Both the position numbers and the translations under genes were made by a program. Shown in pieces: positions 32,898-45,049 of a stretch of 45,342 bases of DNA. Origin of the DNA: an uncultured Pelagibacteraceae bacterium (GTDB lineage Bacteria > Pseudomonadota > Alphaproteobacteria > Pelagibacterales > Pelagibacteraceae); NCBI GenBank assembly GCA_902539145.1, contig CACBHX010000005.1:1-45342 (forward strand), given 5' to 3'. The notes under the pieces are model-generated. The model did no database searches. It saw only the letters and a program-made list of their open reading frames with translations, and was not told where the DNA came from. Within the stretch, counting starts at the first letter, position 1, and every line of letters begins with the position of its first letter.

Positions 32898-33368
32898 TTA
32901 CCACCTAAAATGTGCAAAGGCCTTGTTTGACTCTGCCATCTTATGAACATCCTCTCTTTTTTTTACTGCTGCACCTTTTTTTTCATAAGCATCGTAAAGT
33001 TCGTGAAAGATTTTATCAGACATATGTTTGTCCTTTCTTTTTCTAGCGGACTCCACTAGCCATCTTATAGCTAAAGCTTGAGCCCTTTTACTTTTTACCT
33101 CCACTGGAACTTGATAAGTTGCTCCACCTACTCTTCTTGATCTTACTTCAACTGTTGGTTTTATATTATTAATTGCCTCGTTAAATATGCTTATTGGTGA
33201 GTCTTTGGATTTAGTTTTGATTTTTTCTATCGCGTCATAAACTATTTTAGCTGCAACACCTCTTTTCCCATCAAACATAATATTATTAATTAGTTTTGGG
33301 ATTATTGTAGAATTAAATTTTGGATCTGGTGTGATATTTTTTTTTGGTTGAGTTTTTTTTCTAGACAT
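32898..33368 (-). CDS. rpsG: 30S ribosomal protein S7
   Basis: [20 protein letters not shown]...[17 protein letters not shown]. Confidence 0.98.
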   Translation of the reverse strand: MSRKKTQPKKNITPDPKFNSTIIPKLINNIMFDGKRGVAAKIVYDAIEKIKTKSKDSPISIFNEAINNIKPTVEVRSRRVGGATYQVPVEVKSKRAQALAIRWLVESARKRKDKHMSDKIFHELYDAYEKKGAAVKKREDVHKMAESNKAFAHFRW

Positions 33369-33370
33369 TT

Positions 33371-33742
33371 TTATTTACCTTTTTTTGTACCATACAAAGA
33401 TCGTCTTTGTTTTCTGTTGGCAACTCCTTGAGTATCTAAATTACCTCTCAATATATGATATCTTACACCTGGCAGATCTTTTACTCTTCCTCCTCTTATT
33501 AAAACAACTGAGTGTTCTTGAAGGTTGTGTCCTTCGCCAGGAATATATGCTGTTACTTCAAAACCATTAGATAGTCGGACCCTAGCAACTTTTCTAAGAG
33601 CTGAATTAGGTTTTTTTGGAGTGGTAGTGTAAACTTTTACACAAACACCTCGTTTCAAAGGTTGTTTCTGTAATGCAGGAACTTTATTCCTGGATAATGG
33701 TTTAACTCTTTTTTTTCTTAACAACTGATTTATAGTTGGCAT
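33371..33742 (-). CDS. rpsL: 30S ribosomal protein S12
   Basis: [10 protein letters not shown]...[36 protein letters not shown]. Confidence 0.98.
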   Translation of the reverse strand: MPTINQLLRKKRVKPLSRNKVPALQKQPLKRGVCVKVYTTTPKKPNSALRKVARVRLSNGFEVTAYIPGEGHNLQEHSVVLIRGGRVKDLPGVRYHILRGNLDTQGVANRKQRRSLYGTKKGK

Positions 33743-33770
33743 AATTTTTTTTTATTAATTATATTTTTGG

Positions 33771-33821
33771 AGAAATTGCTGACGATTTCTTAGTGGCAGC
33801 GTTTAGTGTCTTTAGACACTA
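33771..33821 (-). promoter_or_regulatory. Structured 5' leader of rpsL (two stem-loops, possible pseudoknot)
   Basis: TAGTGTC-TAAA-GACACTA perfect 7-bp hairpin (33804-33821) and AGAAAT-CGTCAGCA-ATTTCT perfect 6-bp hairpin (33771-33790). Confidence 0.55.
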
Positions 33822-33844
33822 CATTCCAACCAAAAATTATCGCC

Positions 33845-33872
33845 AAAATACTTATTAATAGGATTTTGTCAA
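33845..33872 (-). promoter_or_regulatory. Putative sigma70-type promoter for the rpsL (str) operon
   Basis: TTGACA (33867-33872), 16-nt spacer, TATTTT (33845-33850) read on minus strand in the rpoC-rpsL gap. Confidence 0.6.
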
Positions 33873-33901
33873 ACTAAAACTATAAATGATAGCTGTTATT
33901 T

Positions 33902-36900
33902 TTATTGATTTGCTTGAGTTTCAGAAGCCTCGATTTTCTCTTGTTCAGATAAGAACTTATTATCATCTTCAAGAGCTTTTTTATTCCATTTATTCTTAAT
34001 GTTACCAGTACCTGCTGGGACCAATCTTCCAACAATCACATTTTCTTTTAGCCCATTTAAAGGGTCAATTTTTCCTTTTATTGCTGCATCAGTTAGAACT
34101 CTTGTTGTTTCTTGGAAAGAGGCAGCTGATATAAATGACTCGGTCTGCAAAGAAGCTTTGGTGATACCCATCAAGACTCTTTCACCAGTCGCAGGTGTTT
34201 TTCCATCTATCTTTAATTTTTCGTTCATATTTTCAAATTTTATTCTATCTATAATTTCACCTGGTAGATAAGATGAGTCTCCAGAAGTTTTAACTTCTAC
34301 TTTTTTTAGCATTTGTCTTAAGATTGTTTCTATATGTTTATCGTTAATTACAACACCTTGTAATCTATAAACTTCTTGTACTTGATTTACAAAGTATTCT
34401 GTTAATTCTTTAATACCCAATATTCTTAATATATCGTGAGGTAAAGGCTGACCATCTAGCAAGTACTCACCTTTTTTAATTTTTTCACCTTGGTTAAAAT
34501 TAATATGTTTACCTTTTGGTATTAAATAATTTGAGGGCTCAGAACCATCTTCTGGAACAATTGAAACTCTTTGTTTACCTCTTACTTCTTTACCAAAGAT
34601 TACCTGACCATCATTCTCAGCTATAATAGCGCTATCCTTTGCTTTTCTAGCTTCAAATAGTTCAGCAACTCTCGGTAGTCCTCCAGTAATATCTTTAGTT
34701 TTTGTTGTCTCTTTTGGCAACCTAGCAATTACATCTCCAGCGGAAACATTTTGGCCATCTTTAACAGATAAAATTGAGTCTGGTACTAGATAATATCTTG
34801 CCTCATTATCATCAGCTTTCTTAATTACATTACCTTTTTCATCTCTCAAAGTTATTCTTGGCTTTAAATCTGTGCTTTTTGATTGTGATCGCCAGTCGAC
34901 AACTGATTTTGATGAGATACCTGTAGCATCATCAGTAGTCTCTTGAATTGAAACACCATCAATTAAATCAACGAAGCTAGCTATTCCTGATTTTTCTGCA
35001 ATTACAGGAGTAGTGTATGGGTCCCACTCACAAATTTTTGTATTTGCTTTAATTTTATCTCCATTCTTAAAAAATAATTTTGAACCATATGCAACTTTAT
35101 AAATTGCTGTTTGAACACCATTGTCATCCTCAATTGACAATTGAGTATTTCTTCCCATAACAATTAAATTCTTTTTAGAGTCCTGTAAAATATTTGAATT
35201 AATTATTTTCAAAATACCATCTGTTTTAGTTACTATTTGAGAGTCTTGTTTTACAGAAGCAGTACCACCAACATGGAATGTTCTCATTGTTAACTGCGTA
35301 CCTGGCTCACCAATTGATTGAGCTGAAATCATTCCAATTGCTTCTCCAACATGAACCATTTTACCTCTTGATAAGTCTCTTCCATAAGAGATTGCACAAA
35401 CACCTTCTTTTGAACCACATGTCATAACTGAATACACTTTTATGGATTTAATACCTGCAGAGTCAATTAGATCACATGCAGCTTCATCTATCATTGATGA
35501 TTTTTTAATTATAATTTCACCAGTTATAGGATGTTTAACGTCATCAAATGCTATTCGACCTAGCGCTCTCTCAGATATACTTACAACAACATTTCCACCC
35601 TCTAAAATTTCAGAAAGTTCTATAAAACCAGGTTTTTTACAATCACACTCTTTTTTAGTTATTGTTAAATCTTGTGCCACATCACACAATCTTCTTGTTA
35701 AATAACCAGAACTTGCTGTCTTCAGCGCTGTATCTGCCAATCCTTTTCTAGCTCCATGAGTTGAATTAAAATATTCTAATGCCGTTAAACCTTCTTTAAA
35801 ATTTGATGTAATTGGGCTTTCTATAATTTCACCAGACGGCTTAGCAATAAGACCTCTCATTCCAGCCAGTTGTTTCATTTGTGCAGCAGAACCTCTTGCT
35901 CCACTATCAGCCATCATGAAAACAGAATTAATTTTTAAACCCTCAGATGTTTTTTCTGTTGCAGAAATACCTTTCATCATCTCACCAGCGACTTTATCTG
36001 TACATTTTGACCAAGCATCAACTACTTTGTTATATTTCTCTCCTCTAGTTATTAATCCCTCAGCATACTGCGTCTCGTAATCAGAAATCAGTTTCTTTGT
36101 ATCTTCAATTAATTGTGTCTTATTTTTTGGAATGACTAAGTCATCTTTACCAAAAGATATTCCAGCTTTAAAGGCGTGTTTAAAACCAAGATCTTTTAGC
36201 TTGTCACAGAATATAACTGTTGTTTTCTGACCACAAAATCTAAAAACAATATCAATTATTTCAGATACAGTCTTCTTTGGAAGTAATCTATCAATCAATG
36301 AAAATTTAATATCTTTATTTTTTGGTAGCAAATTTGCTAATAAAAATCTACCTGCTGTGGAAGTATATTTTTCAAATTTTTTATTGCCATTTTCATCTAC
36401 CGTCTCAAATCTTGATATAATTGTACTGTGGACTTTAATTTGGCCAGATGATAAGGCAAATTCAATTTGATCTGCATTAAGGAAATATCCCGATGGTTTA
36501 TCTGTCAATGGTTCTTGAGATAAATAGTAAATACCCAATATCATGTCCTGACTAGGGACTATGATTGGCTTACCATTGGACGGTGAAAGAATATTATTAG
36601 TTGATAACATCAAAATTCTCGCTTCTAGTTGAGCCTCTAAACTTAGAGGAACATGTACTGCCATTTGGTCACCATCAAAATCAGCATTAAAGGCAGCACA
36701 AGTTAAAGGATGAAGTTCTATTGCATCACCCTCAATTAATTTAGGCTCAAAAGCTTGCACTCCAAGTCTATGAAGCGTTGGAGCTCTATTTAACAGCACT
36801 GGGTGTTCTCTCACTATAAGTTCCAAAGCATCCCAAACAGCATTTGTTTCTCTCTCAACTAATTTCTTAGCTTGTTTTATTGTCGAGGCTAAACCCAATT

Positions 36901-38071
36901 TATTTAACCTAGCGTACAAAAATGGTTTGAAAAGTTCTAATGCCATTTTTTTTGGTAAACCACATTCGTGAAGTTTTAAATCAGGGCCAACAACAATCAC
37001 AGATCGGCCAGAGTAATCTACTCTTTTACCAAGTAAATTTTGTCTAAATCTTCCTTGCTTACCTTTTAGCATTTCAGCAAGAGATTTTAAGGGCCTTTTT
37101 CCTGTTCCCGTTATCACTCTTCCTCGTCTACCATTATCAAATAATGCATCGACTGACTCTTGAAGCATTCTTTTCTCGTTTCTGACAATAATATCAGGTG
37201 CTTTCAGGTCCATTAATCTTTTTAAACGATTATTTCTATTAATCACTCGTCTATATAAGTCATTCAAATCTGAAGTAGCAAATCTTCCACCATCTAACGG
37301 GACCAAAGGTCTTAACTCAGGTGGTATAACAGGAACAACAGTCATAATCATCCATTCTGGTTTTTGACCTGTTTCAATAAAAGACTCAATTAATTTTAAA
37401 CGTTTTATTGCTCTTTCTTCATTAACTTTTGATTTAGTTTCTTTAATATAGGTTGCTAAATTTTTTCTTTCATTATCTAAATCTAAATTTTTTAACATTT
37501 CTAGCACAGCTTCTGCACCGATGCCTGCTGTAAAAGACTCCTCTCCATATTCATCTTGATATTTCGCTAGCTCTTCCTCATTCAGAAGTTGATTTTTTTG
37601 TAAACCTGTCAGACCAGGCTCTATGACAATAAAATTCTCAAAATACAAAACTCTTTCAATTTCTTTTAGCTTCATATCAACCGCTAAAGCAATCCTACTT
37701 GGAAGAGATTTGAGAAACCAAATGTGGGCTACAGGAGTAGCAAGATTTATATGGCCCATTCTTTCTCTTCTTACATTCGATTTTGTTACTTCAACTCCAC
37801 ATTTTTCACAGATAATTCCTCTGAATTTCATTCGTTTGTATTTACCACATAAACATTCATAATCCTTAATCGGGCCAAAAATTCTAGCACAGAAAAGACC
37901 ATCTTTTTCTGGTCTGAAGGTCCTGTAATTTATAGTTTCAGGTTTTTTTATTTCCCCATATGTCCACGACTTAATTTTTTCTGGACTTGCGAGTGAGATT
38001 TTAATGCTATTAAAATTTTGGGCTTCTGAAATCTCAGAATTTTTAAATAGATCTGTTAATTCTTTTTTCAT
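33902..38071 (-). CDS. rpoC: RNA polymerase beta' subunit
   Basis: [36 protein letters not shown]. Confidence 0.99.
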   Translation of the reverse strand: MKKELTDLFKNSEISEAQNFNSIKISLASPEKIKSWTYGEIKKPETINYRTFRPEKDGLFCARIFGPIKDYECLCGKYKRMKFRGIICEKCGVEVTKSNVRRERMGHINLATPVAHIWFLKSLPSRIALAVDMKLKEIERVLYFENFIVIEPGLTGLQKNQLLNEEELAKYQDEYGEESFTAGIGAEAVLEMLKNLDLDNERKNLATYIKETKSKVNEERAIKRLKLIESFIETGQKPEWMIMTVVPVIPPELRPLVPLDGGRFATSDLNDLYRRVINRNNRLKRLMDLKAPDIIVRNEKRMLQESVDALFDNGRRGRVITGTGKRPLKSLAEMLKGKQGRFRQNLLGKRVDYSGRSVIVVGPDLKLHECGLPKKMALELFKPFLYARLNKLGLASTIKQAKKLVERETNAVWDALELIVREHPVLLNRAPTLHRLGVQAFEPKLIEGDAIELHPLTCAAFNADFDGDQMAVHVPLSLEAQLEARILMLSTNNILSPSNGKPIIVPSQDMILGIYYLSQEPLTDKPSGYFLNADQIEFALSSGQIKVHSTIISRFETVDENGNKKFEKYTSTAGRFLLANLLPKNKDIKFSLIDRLLPKKTVSEIIDIVFRFCGQKTTVIFCDKLKDLGFKHAFKAGISFGKDDLVIPKNKTQLIEDTKKLISDYETQYAEGLITRGEKYNKVVDAWSKCTDKVAGEMMKGISATEKTSEGLKINSVFMMADSGARGSAAQMKQLAGMRGLIAKPSGEIIESPITSNFKEGLTALEYFNSTHGARKGLADTALKTASSGYLTRRLCDVAQDLTITKKECDCKKPGFIELSEILEGGNVVVSISERALGRIAFDDVKHPITGEIIIKKSSMIDEAACDLIDSAGIKSIKVYSVMTCGSKEGVCAISYGRDLSRGKMVHVGEAIGMISAQSIGEPGTQLTMRTFHVGGTASVKQDSQIVTKTDGILKIINSNILQDSKKNLIVMGRNTQLSIEDDNGVQTAIYKVAYGSKLFFKNGDKIKANTKICEWDPYTTPVIAEKSGIASFVDLIDGVSIQETTDDATGISSKSVVDWRSQSKSTDLKPRITLRDEKGNVIKKADDNEARYYLVPDSILSVKDGQNVSAGDVIARLPKETTKTKDITGGLPRVAELFEARKAKDSAIIAENDGQVIFGKEVRGKQRVSIVPEDGSEPSNYLIPKGKHINFNQGEKIKKGEYLLDGQPLPHDILRILGIKELTEYFVNQVQEVYRLQGVVINDKHIETILRQMLKKVEVKTSGDSSYLPGEIIDRIKFENMNEKLKIDGKTPATGERVLMGITKASLQTESFISAASFQETTRVLTDAAIKGKIDPLNGLKENVIVGRLVPAGTGNIKNKWNKKALEDDNKFLSEQEKIEASETQANQ

Positions 38072-38077
38072 AAATTA

Positions 38078-41000
38078 TTAATTTAGTTCCACGTTTAGAG
38101 CTAAAGATTTAATCTCCTTAACTAAGACGTTAAACGACTCTGGTATTCCAGACTCGAAGTTTTCCTCCCCTTTAACAATCGTTTCATATACTTTTACTCG
38201 TCCAGCTACGTCATCAGATTTCACCGTTAAAATTTCTTGAAGAGTATAAGATGCTCCATAGGCCTCTAAAGCCCAAACTTCCATCTCACCAAATCTTTGA
38301 CCACCCAATTGAGCCTTACCACCCAATGGCTGTTGAGTAACCAAACTGTACGGTCCAGTTGACCTAGCATGGATTTTGTCCTCTACCAAATGATGAAGTT
38401 TTAACATATATATAATACCAACCGTCACAGGTCTATCAAACATTTCTCCTGTCCTTCCATCCCACAAATATGTTTGTCCTGAGCCGGGCAATTTTGCTAA
38501 TTCAAGCATCTCGGTTACATTTTTTTCTTTGGCTCCATCAAAAACTGGTGTCGAAATTGCTACACCATTTTGTAAATTTTCACATAAATCTTTGAATTCA
38601 GTTTTGCTTAATTTATCAACTTTATTTTGAAATATCTCTTCACCATAAACTGATTTTAAGAAATTCGAAATTTTTTCAGTTTTCTCAATTCTTTTGTTGT
38701 TTTCATTTACTAATCTTTTAACTTCTTCTCCAAATTCTTTACAAGCCCAACCTAAGTGAGTTTCTAAAATTTGACCAACATTCATTCTACTTGGCACTCC
38801 AAGAGGATTTAATACTATATCAACTGGTCTACCATCCTCTCTATATGGCATATCTTCAACTGGAACGATCTTACTTACAACTCCTTTATTTCCATGTCTT
38901 CCCGACATTTTATCTCCAGGTCTTAACCTTCTTTTTATAGCAACAAAAACTTTAACCATTTTCATGACACTGGGTAACAAGTCATCACCACTTCTAATCT
39001 TTAAAACTTTATCTTCAAATCTTTCAATAATGTCCTGTTTAGCGGAGGTATACTGGTCTTTTAGTTGAATAAGTGCTGCTTCACCTTTTGAGTCACTTGA
39101 TGAAATCTTAAAAACATCGTTAATAGAAAATTTATCAATGGTATCAAAATCTAATTTTGTCCCTGCTTCAACATCTTTAATTTTTTTTGCTAATGAGGAG
39201 CCAGATAAAATTTGGGAAGCTCTCTGTTTAATACTTCTTTCTAAAATTTCCTCTTCTACTATTTTGTCCTGCTGAACTTGGTCAATTTCAGCTCGTTCAA
39301 TAGTTATAGATCTTTCGTCTTTCTCAATTCCATGCCTATTAAATACTCTTACATCAACAACAGTTCCACTACTTCCTCTTGACATCCTCAAAGATGTATC
39401 AGTTACATCTATTGCTTTTTCACCAAAAATAGATCTTAGTAATTTTTCCTCTGGACCAGATGCAGAGTCCCCTTTTGGTGTAACTTTGCCAACTAATATA
39501 TCACCTGCATTTACCTCTGCTCCAATATAAACAATACCGGACTCATCTAAATTTTTTAATGCTTCTTCATTAACATTTGGAATATCCCTAGTTATTTCCT
39601 CCTCACCAAGTTTTGTATCTCTTGCCATAATTTCATACTCAACTATGTGAACAGATGTGAAAACATCATCTGTTACACATCTTTCAGAAATTAATATAGA
39701 GTCCTCAAAATTGTAGCCTTGCCAGGGCATAAAGGCTACAGTAACGTTTTTACCCAAAGCTAACTCACCTAACTTTGTAGAGGGTCCATCAGCAATAATA
39801 TCACCAGTTTTAACTTTATCACCCACTCTAACTAAAGGTCTTTGATTAATACATGTGTTTTGGTTTGATCTTTTAAACTTTTGTAAATTATAAATGTCTA
39901 CACCAGATTTTGAAAAGTCAGTTTCTTCTGTAACTTTAATTACAATTCTTTTACCATCTATTTTGTCCACTACTCCATTTCTTTTTGCAACAATAGTAAC
40001 TCCAGAGTCTAATGCAACATCACTCTCTATGCCTGTGCCGACTAAAGGTGCTTCAGGTTTTAATAATGGTACAGCTTGTCTCATCATATTTGAGCCCATT
40101 AATGCTCTATTAGCATCATCATTTTCCAAAAAAGGTATTAAAGATGCAGCTACAGAAACTAATTGTTTAGGGGATACATCAATGTAGTCTATTGTATCTG
40201 GTTTAGCTAAAAGAAAATTTAAATTTTGTCTGCAAGATACAAGTTCCTCAATAATCTTGCCATCTTTATCTATCTTCGTATTTGCTTGAGCGATTGTATA
40301 TTTTGTCTCTTCCATTGCTGAAAGATATTCTACATTATCCTGAACTATACCATCTTTAACTCTTTTGTAAGGACTCTCAATAAAACCATATTTATTTATT
40401 TTAGCGTAAGTCGATAAACTATTTATCAACCCAATATTTGGTCCCTCTGGTGTTTCAATTGGGCAAATTCTACCGTAATGAGTTGGGTGAACATCTCTTA
40501 CTTCAAAACCAGCTCTTTCTCTTGTTAATCCTCCAGGTCCTAAAGCAGATACTCGCCTTTTATGAGTTATTTCAGAAAGTGGATTTGTTTGATCCATAAA
40601 TTGTGAAAGTTGAGAGCTAGCAAAAAAGTCTTTTAAAGATACCGTTAATGGTTTTGCATTAATCAAATCTTGTGGCATTGCTGACTCAACATCTAGGGTT
40701 GTCATTTTTTCTTTAATAGCTCTTTCCATTCTATACACACCAATTCTTGCCTGGTTCTCAACCAATTCTCCGACAGACCTAACTCTTCTATTACCTAGAT
40801 GATCAATATCATCAACTTCATCTTTACCATCTCTCAAATCCAACATTTTATGAATTATTGCAATTATATCATCATTTCTTAAAATTGTGATTTTATCTGA
40901 ACACTCTAAATTCAATCTTGAATTCATCTTCACTCTTCCAACATCAGAAAGATCATATCTGTCTGAACTAAAAAATAAATTATTAAAAATTTGAGCAGCA

Positions 41001-42166
41001 ATTTCAATCGTTGGAGGCTCACCTGGTCTCAACATTTTATATATTTCGGTTATAGCCTCATCTTTAGTATTATTTTTATCATTAAGAATTGTATTGAGTA
41101 AGTAAGGACCTTTGTTGATTGAGTTTGTTTTTGATATATCTATGGAATATATTTTTGCTTCTAGTATTTTATCTACAACAGTCTCATTTATTTCTGTGCC
41201 TATCTTAAAAATATCATTCTCATCATTTCCAAATTTAATATCAGTATGTAGAAATTTTCCATATAAGGCCTCTTTTGAAACAAGTATATCTTTTAAACCA
41301 TCATTGAATAATTTTTTTGCATTAAGGAAATTAATTTTTTCACCTAATCTTATAACTACTTTTCCTGTTTTTGCATCTACAACCTCCTCAGAGAAATTTT
41401 TTGATTTATAATTTTCAGGATCAAATTTTGTTTTCCATTTAAGTGTTTTAGAGTCATAAGAAAATTTTTCTTTTTGATAAAACTCATTTGCAATTTCTGT
41501 TTTTGTGAAGCCTAAGGCAAGTAGTAATGTAGAGGCAAATATTTTCTTTTTCCTATCTATTTTGAAATATAAGAAATCTTTAACATCATACTCAAAATCT
41601 AACCATGAACCTCTGTTTGGTATAACTCTACAATTAAATAATAATTTTCCACTAGCATGTGTTTTTCCCTTATCATGATCAAAAAAAACACCAGGACTTC
41701 TGTGCATTTGATTGACAACAACTCTTTGAACTCCGTTGGTTATAAATGTTCCACTGTTAGTCATCATTGGAACTTCACCCATGTAAACTTCTTGTTCTTT
41801 TGCTGATAATATATCCTTGGTGTTGTTTTCCTGATTTATATCATAGACAACCAATCTTAAAGTACATTTTAATGCAGACGAATATGTTAAACCTCTTGCG
41901 ATACATTCCTCAACATCAAACTTGGGTTTTTCTAATCTGTAAGATACATATTCTAAAGTCGCTTTATCATTTAAGTCCTCAATTGGAAAAATACTTTTAA
42001 AAACCCTGTCAAATCCTTTAGCTAAATCACCAGCCTCTGATTTAAAATGAGTTAATTCATCATATGAATTTTTTTGAACTTCAATTAAATTAGGTATTGA
42101 TAAACTCTCTTTTAATTTACCAAAGCTTTTTCTAATATTTTTTTTTTCTGTAAAAGATATTTGCAT
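38078..42166 (-). CDS. rpoB: RNA polymerase beta subunit
   Basis: [59 protein letters not shown]. Confidence 0.99.
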   Translation of the reverse strand: MQISFTEKKNIRKSFGKLKESLSIPNLIEVQKNSYDELTHFKSEAGDLAKGFDRVFKSIFPIEDLNDKATLEYVSYRLEKPKFDVEECIARGLTYSSALKCTLRLVVYDINQENNTKDILSAKEQEVYMGEVPMMTNSGTFITNGVQRVVVNQMHRSPGVFFDHDKGKTHASGKLLFNCRVIPNRGSWLDFEYDVKDFLYFKIDRKKKIFASTLLLALGFTKTEIANEFYQKEKFSYDSKTLKWKTKFDPENYKSKNFSEEVVDAKTGKVVIRLGEKINFLNAKKLFNDGLKDILVSKEALYGKFLHTDIKFGNDENDIFKIGTEINETVVDKILEAKIYSIDISKTNSINKGPYLLNTILNDKNNTKDEAITEIYKMLRPGEPPTIEIAAQIFNNLFFSSDRYDLSDVGRVKMNSRLNLECSDKITILRNDDIIAIIHKMLDLRDGKDEVDDIDHLGNRRVRSVGELVENQARIGVYRMERAIKEKMTTLDVESAMPQDLINAKPLTVSLKDFFASSQLSQFMDQTNPLSEITHKRRVSALGPGGLTRERAGFEVRDVHPTHYGRICPIETPEGPNIGLINSLSTYAKINKYGFIESPYKRVKDGIVQDNVEYLSAMEETKYTIAQANTKIDKDGKIIEELVSCRQNLNFLLAKPDTIDYIDVSPKQLVSVAASLIPFLENDDANRALMGSNMMRQAVPLLKPEAPLVGTGIESDVALDSGVTIVAKRNGVVDKIDGKRIVIKVTEETDFSKSGVDIYNLQKFKRSNQNTCINQRPLVRVGDKVKTGDIIADGPSTKLGELALGKNVTVAFMPWQGYNFEDSILISERCVTDDVFTSVHIVEYEIMARDTKLGEEEITRDIPNVNEEALKNLDESGIVYIGAEVNAGDILVGKVTPKGDSASGPEEKLLRSIFGEKAIDVTDTSLRMSRGSSGTVVDVRVFNRHGIEKDERSITIERAEIDQVQQDKIVEEEILERSIKQRASQILSGSSLAKKIKDVEAGTKLDFDTIDKFSINDVFKISSSDSKGEAALIQLKDQYTSAKQDIIERFEDKVLKIRSGDDLLPSVMKMVKVFVAIKRRLRPGDKMSGRHGNKGVVSKIVPVEDMPYREDGRPVDIVLNPLGVPSRMNVGQILETHLGWACKEFGEEVKRLVNENNKRIEKTEKISNFLKSVYGEEIFQNKVDKLSKTEFKDLCENLQNGVAISTPVFDGAKEKNVTEMLELAKLPGSGQTYLWDGRTGEMFDRPVTVGIIYMLKLHHLVEDKIHARSTGPYSLVTQQPLGGKAQLGGQRFGEMEVWALEAYGASYTLQEILTVKSDDVAGRVKVYETIVKGEENFESGIPESFNVLVKEIKSLALNVELN

Positions 42167-42179
42167 CTATACTTTGAAC

Positions 42180-42200
42180 ACTGACTAAAAAATAATCAGT
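42180..42200 (-). promoter_or_regulatory. Stem-loop in the rplL-rpoB spacer
   Basis: ACTGATT-ATTTTTT-AGTCAGT read on minus strand; 7-bp stem including one G-U. Confidence 0.35.
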
Positions 42201-42221
42201 ATTTAAAAAAATCCTTTTAAA

Positions 42222-42587
42222 TTACTTAAGTTCTACTTTTGCGCCTGCAGCTTCTAACTTCGCTTTAATTTCTTCAGCCTCTTTTTTTGGAACACCGGCT
42301 TTAACTTCTTTTGGTGCACCTTCAACTAAATCTTTTGCTTCTTTCAATCCAAGCGATGTTGCTGCTCTTACTTCTTTAATGACATTTATTTTCTTGTCAC
42401 CTGCAGAAACAAGCATGATTGTAAAATCATCTTTATCTTCTGCTGGTGCTGCACCTCCAGCTGCTGCTGGTGCTGCTGCAGCCATTGGGGTTACACCCCA
42501 TTTTTCTTCAAGTTGTTTTGAAAGCTCAGCTGCCTCTGCAACTGTTAAGCTTGATAAATCTTCTATAATTTTATTTAGGTCTGGCAT
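42222..42587 (-). CDS. rplL: 50S ribosomal protein L7/L12
   Basis: [19 protein letters not shown]...[24 protein letters not shown]. Confidence 0.98.
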   Translation of the reverse strand: MPDLNKIIEDLSSLTVAEAAELSKQLEEKWGVTPMAAAAPAAAGGAAPAEDKDDFTIMLVSAGDKKINVIKEVRAATSLGLKEAKDLVEGAPKEVKAGVPKKEAEEIKAKLEAAGAKVELK

Positions 42588-42592
42588 ATTTA

Positions 42593-43114
42593 TTACTCTT
42601 TGGGTTTTGTTTCAGAATTTTCTGGTGGTAAACTACTCATTTTTTCTGATCGTGCAAGCAAAATACTAACCAATTTTGAAGCAGAAGCATTCAAAATACC
42701 TACAATATTCGCTCTTGCTTCATCTAATGTAGGTAAATTTGCTACATTTAACACTCCAGCTTGATCTAAAACCTCATTATCCATCATTCCACCAATTAAT
42801 TTGAGATTCTCATTATCTTTTGCAAATTTTGATAGAATTCTTGCTGACATAATAGCGTCCTCACCAAATGCTACTGCGGTTGGACCAGTAAATAAGTTAG
42901 ATAAATCTTTACATTTAGTTTTTTCCAAAGCTAATTTTGTAATTCTGTTTTTTGTTATTTTGAAAATAATACCATGCTCTCTCATTTTCGATCTTAATTC
43001 ATCTAACTGAGACATTGTTAAGCCTTGATAATGAGTGACTAAAATTGCTTTACTATTTTCAAACTGATTAGTCATCTCAGATATATAATTTTTCTTTTGC
43101 TCTTTATTCATCAT
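42593..43114 (-). CDS. rplJ: 50S ribosomal protein L10
   Basis: [23 protein letters not shown]...[10 protein letters not shown]. Confidence 0.96.
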   Translation of the reverse strand: MMNKEQKKNYISEMTNQFENSKAILVTHYQGLTMSQLDELRSKMREHGIIFKITKNRITKLALEKTKCKDLSNLFTGPTAVAFGEDAIMSARILSKFAKDNENLKLIGGMMDNEVLDQAGVLNVANLPTLDEARANIVGILNASASKLVSILLARSEKMSSLPPENSETKPKE

Positions 43115-43119
43115 AATGA

Positions 43120-43809
43120 TTAAAAACTCTTTCCTAATTTAAGTCTGTATGAAACACCCATAGTAGATGTAATAAAAGCAGAACGAATTAAATCACCTTT
43201 AATGGTGTTGTTTGATTTTTCTTTTTCAAGTGTTTCCAAAATTGCATTAAAATTATTTATTAATTTATCGTCAGCAAAAGATTTTTTTCCTATACTAACA
43301 CCTATATTTCCATCTTTATCATTTCTAATTTCAGCCTGACCAGATTTTGCATCAGTAATAGCTTTTTTTAAATCATCAGTGACAGTCCCAAGTTTTGGGT
43401 TAGGCATCAGTCCTTTAGGGCCTAAGACTTTACCAAGTTTTGAGAGTTTGATCATCATCGATGGTGTGCAAATTAGTTTTTCAAAATTCATCTCTCCGCC
43501 TTTAATTTTTTCAATAAAATCATCACCACCTACAATATCTGCACCTGCTGACTTTGCATCTGAAGATTTTGATTCTTCACAGACAACAGCAACTTTTATC
43601 TTTTTACCAGTACCACCCGGTAAATTCACAACAGTTCTAATATTAATTTCGCTTTTCTTTTGTTTGTTGTTTATTTGAAAACTCAAATCAACAGATTCAT
43701 CAAATTTAGTCGTACAATTTTTTTTTACGACTGATAATAACTTATCTATAGTCTCTGATGGAAGTTCAGCAGTTTTAGTTGGTAATTTTTTAAATCTTTT
43801 TGAAGACAT
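43120..43809 (-). CDS. rplA: 50S ribosomal protein L1
   Basis: LGKVLGPKGLMPNPKLGTVTDD. Confidence 0.98.
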   Translation of the reverse strand: MSSKRFKKLPTKTAELPSETIDKLLSVVKKNCTTKFDESVDLSFQINNKQKKSEINIRTVVNLPGGTGKKIKVAVVCEESKSSDAKSAGADIVGGDDFIEKIKGGEMNFEKLICTPSMMIKLSKLGKVLGPKGLMPNPKLGTVTDDLKKAITDAKSGQAEIRNDKDGNIGVSIGKKSFADDKLINNFNAILETLEKEKSNNTIKGDLIRSAFITSTMGVSYRLKLGKSF

Positions 43810-43810
43810 T

Positions 43811-44239
43811 TTAATCTTTAACCTCTATTCCCATTGATCTAGCAGATCCAGCAATAATTTTTACAGCTTGCTCAAGATCCAATGCATTTAAGTCATTCAT
43901 TTTTTGTTTTGCTATTTCTTCAGCTTGTTTCTTTGTTATTGATGCCACAATATTTCTTCCAGGTTCCTGTGATCCACTTTTTAATTTTGCTGCCTCCCTT
44001 ATAAAGAATGATGCTGGCGGAGATTTAATCTTAAAATCAAATTTTTTATCTTTATAGACGGTGATTTCAACTGGAACCGGCTTACCAGCTAACGATTTTG
44101 TTTTATCATTAAATGCTTTACAAAATTCCATTATGTTTACTCCACGTTGACCTAGTGCAGGGCCCACTGGGGGAGCTGGGTTAGCTTGACCACCTTTAAT
44201 TTGTAATTTTATAAATCCACTAATTTCTTTTTTTGCCAT
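43811..44239 (-). CDS. rplK: 50S ribosomal protein L11
   Basis: [33 protein letters not shown]. Confidence 0.98.
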   Translation of the reverse strand: MAKKEISGFIKLQIKGGQANPAPPVGPALGQRGVNIMEFCKAFNDKTKSLAGKPVPVEITVYKDKKFDFKIKSPPASFFIREAAKLKSGSQEPGRNIVASITKKQAEEIAKQKMNDLNALDLEQAVKIIAGSARSMGIEVKD

Positions 44240-44769
44240 TAACTTACTTTCTCAACTTGATTGTATTCTAAGTCTACAGGTGTTGGTCTACCAAAAATTG
44301 AAACTGAAACTTTCAGTCTAGATTTTTCTTCATCTATCTCTTCAATCATACCGTTGAATGAAGCAAAAGGACCATCAACTACCTGCACTTTTTCACCAAC
44401 ACTGTATTCTATACCAGATTTTGGCTGAGCTACACCATCTTTTATTTGACCAAGTATTTTTTCTATTTCTTTATCTGACACAGGAACTGGCATACCTTTA
44501 GTTCCTAAAAATCCACTCACTCTCTTTATGTTCTTGATCATATGATAAATATTATTATCCATTTCACTTTTAATTAAAACATACCCTGGAAAATACTTTT
44601 TTTTTCTTTGGATTCTTTTGCCCCTCTTTACTTCTGTGACATCATGAGTTGGAACTATAATTTCTTCAAATTTTTCGGAAATTTTTGCTTTATCTGCCTC
44701 CTCTTTAATTAAACCAGCTACTTTATTCTCAAAACTTGAATGCGATTGAACAATATACCAGTTTTTCAT
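44239..44769 (-). CDS. nusG: Transcription termination/antitermination protein NusG
   Basis: [15 protein letters not shown]...[16 protein letters not shown] (KOW). Confidence 0.97.
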   Translation of the reverse strand: MKNWYIVQSHSSFENKVAGLIKEEADKAKISEKFEEIIVPTHDVTEVKRGKRIQRKKKYFPGYVLIKSEMDNNIYHMIKNIKRVSGFLGTKGMPVPVSDKEIEKILGQIKDGVAQPKSGIEYSVGEKVQVVDGPFASFNGMIEEIDEEKSRLKVSVSIFGRPTPVDLEYNQVEKVS

Positions 44770-44960
44770 TAAATACTCACTTTAAGTAATAAGTCTAAAA
44801 AAAATTTTAGAACTTGGTCTAATAAAAGAAAAAAAATTGACATTGCTAAGGCCATCAAAAAAACCATTATAGCACCTTGTAGTGTCTCTTTACCTGTGGG
44901 CCATGAAACCTTAAATGCTTCCTGTTTAACTTCTTGTATAAATTTAATAGGGTTCTTCAT
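44769..44960 (-). CDS. secE: Preprotein translocase subunit SecE
   Basis: 63 aa, FIQEVKQEAFKVSWPTGKETLQGAIMVFLMA, single TM, upstream of nusG. Confidence 0.94.
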   Translation of the reverse strand: MKNPIKFIQEVKQEAFKVSWPTGKETLQGAIMVFLMALAMSIFFLLLDQVLKFFLDLLLKVSI

Positions 44961-44973
44961 TTTTTTTCATTTT

Positions 44974-45049
44974 TGGCAGGAGCGGAGGGACTCGAACCCT
45001 CAGCCTCCGGTTTTGGAGACCGGCGCTCTACCAGTTGAGCTACACTCCT
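44974..45049 (-). tRNA. trnW: tRNA-Trp (anticodon CCA), CCA end encoded
   Basis: AGGAGTGTAGCTCAACTGGTAGAGCGCCGGTCTCCAAAACCGGAGGCTGAGGGTTCGAGTCCCTCCGCTCCTGCCA folds as a cloverleaf with loop CTCCAAA. Confidence 0.97.

Noticed and set aside
42379-42669. + strand ORF across rplL/rplJ containing [12 protein letters not shown]
   Set aside because: Mirror of the Ala-rich L7/L12 hinge, not an independent gene.
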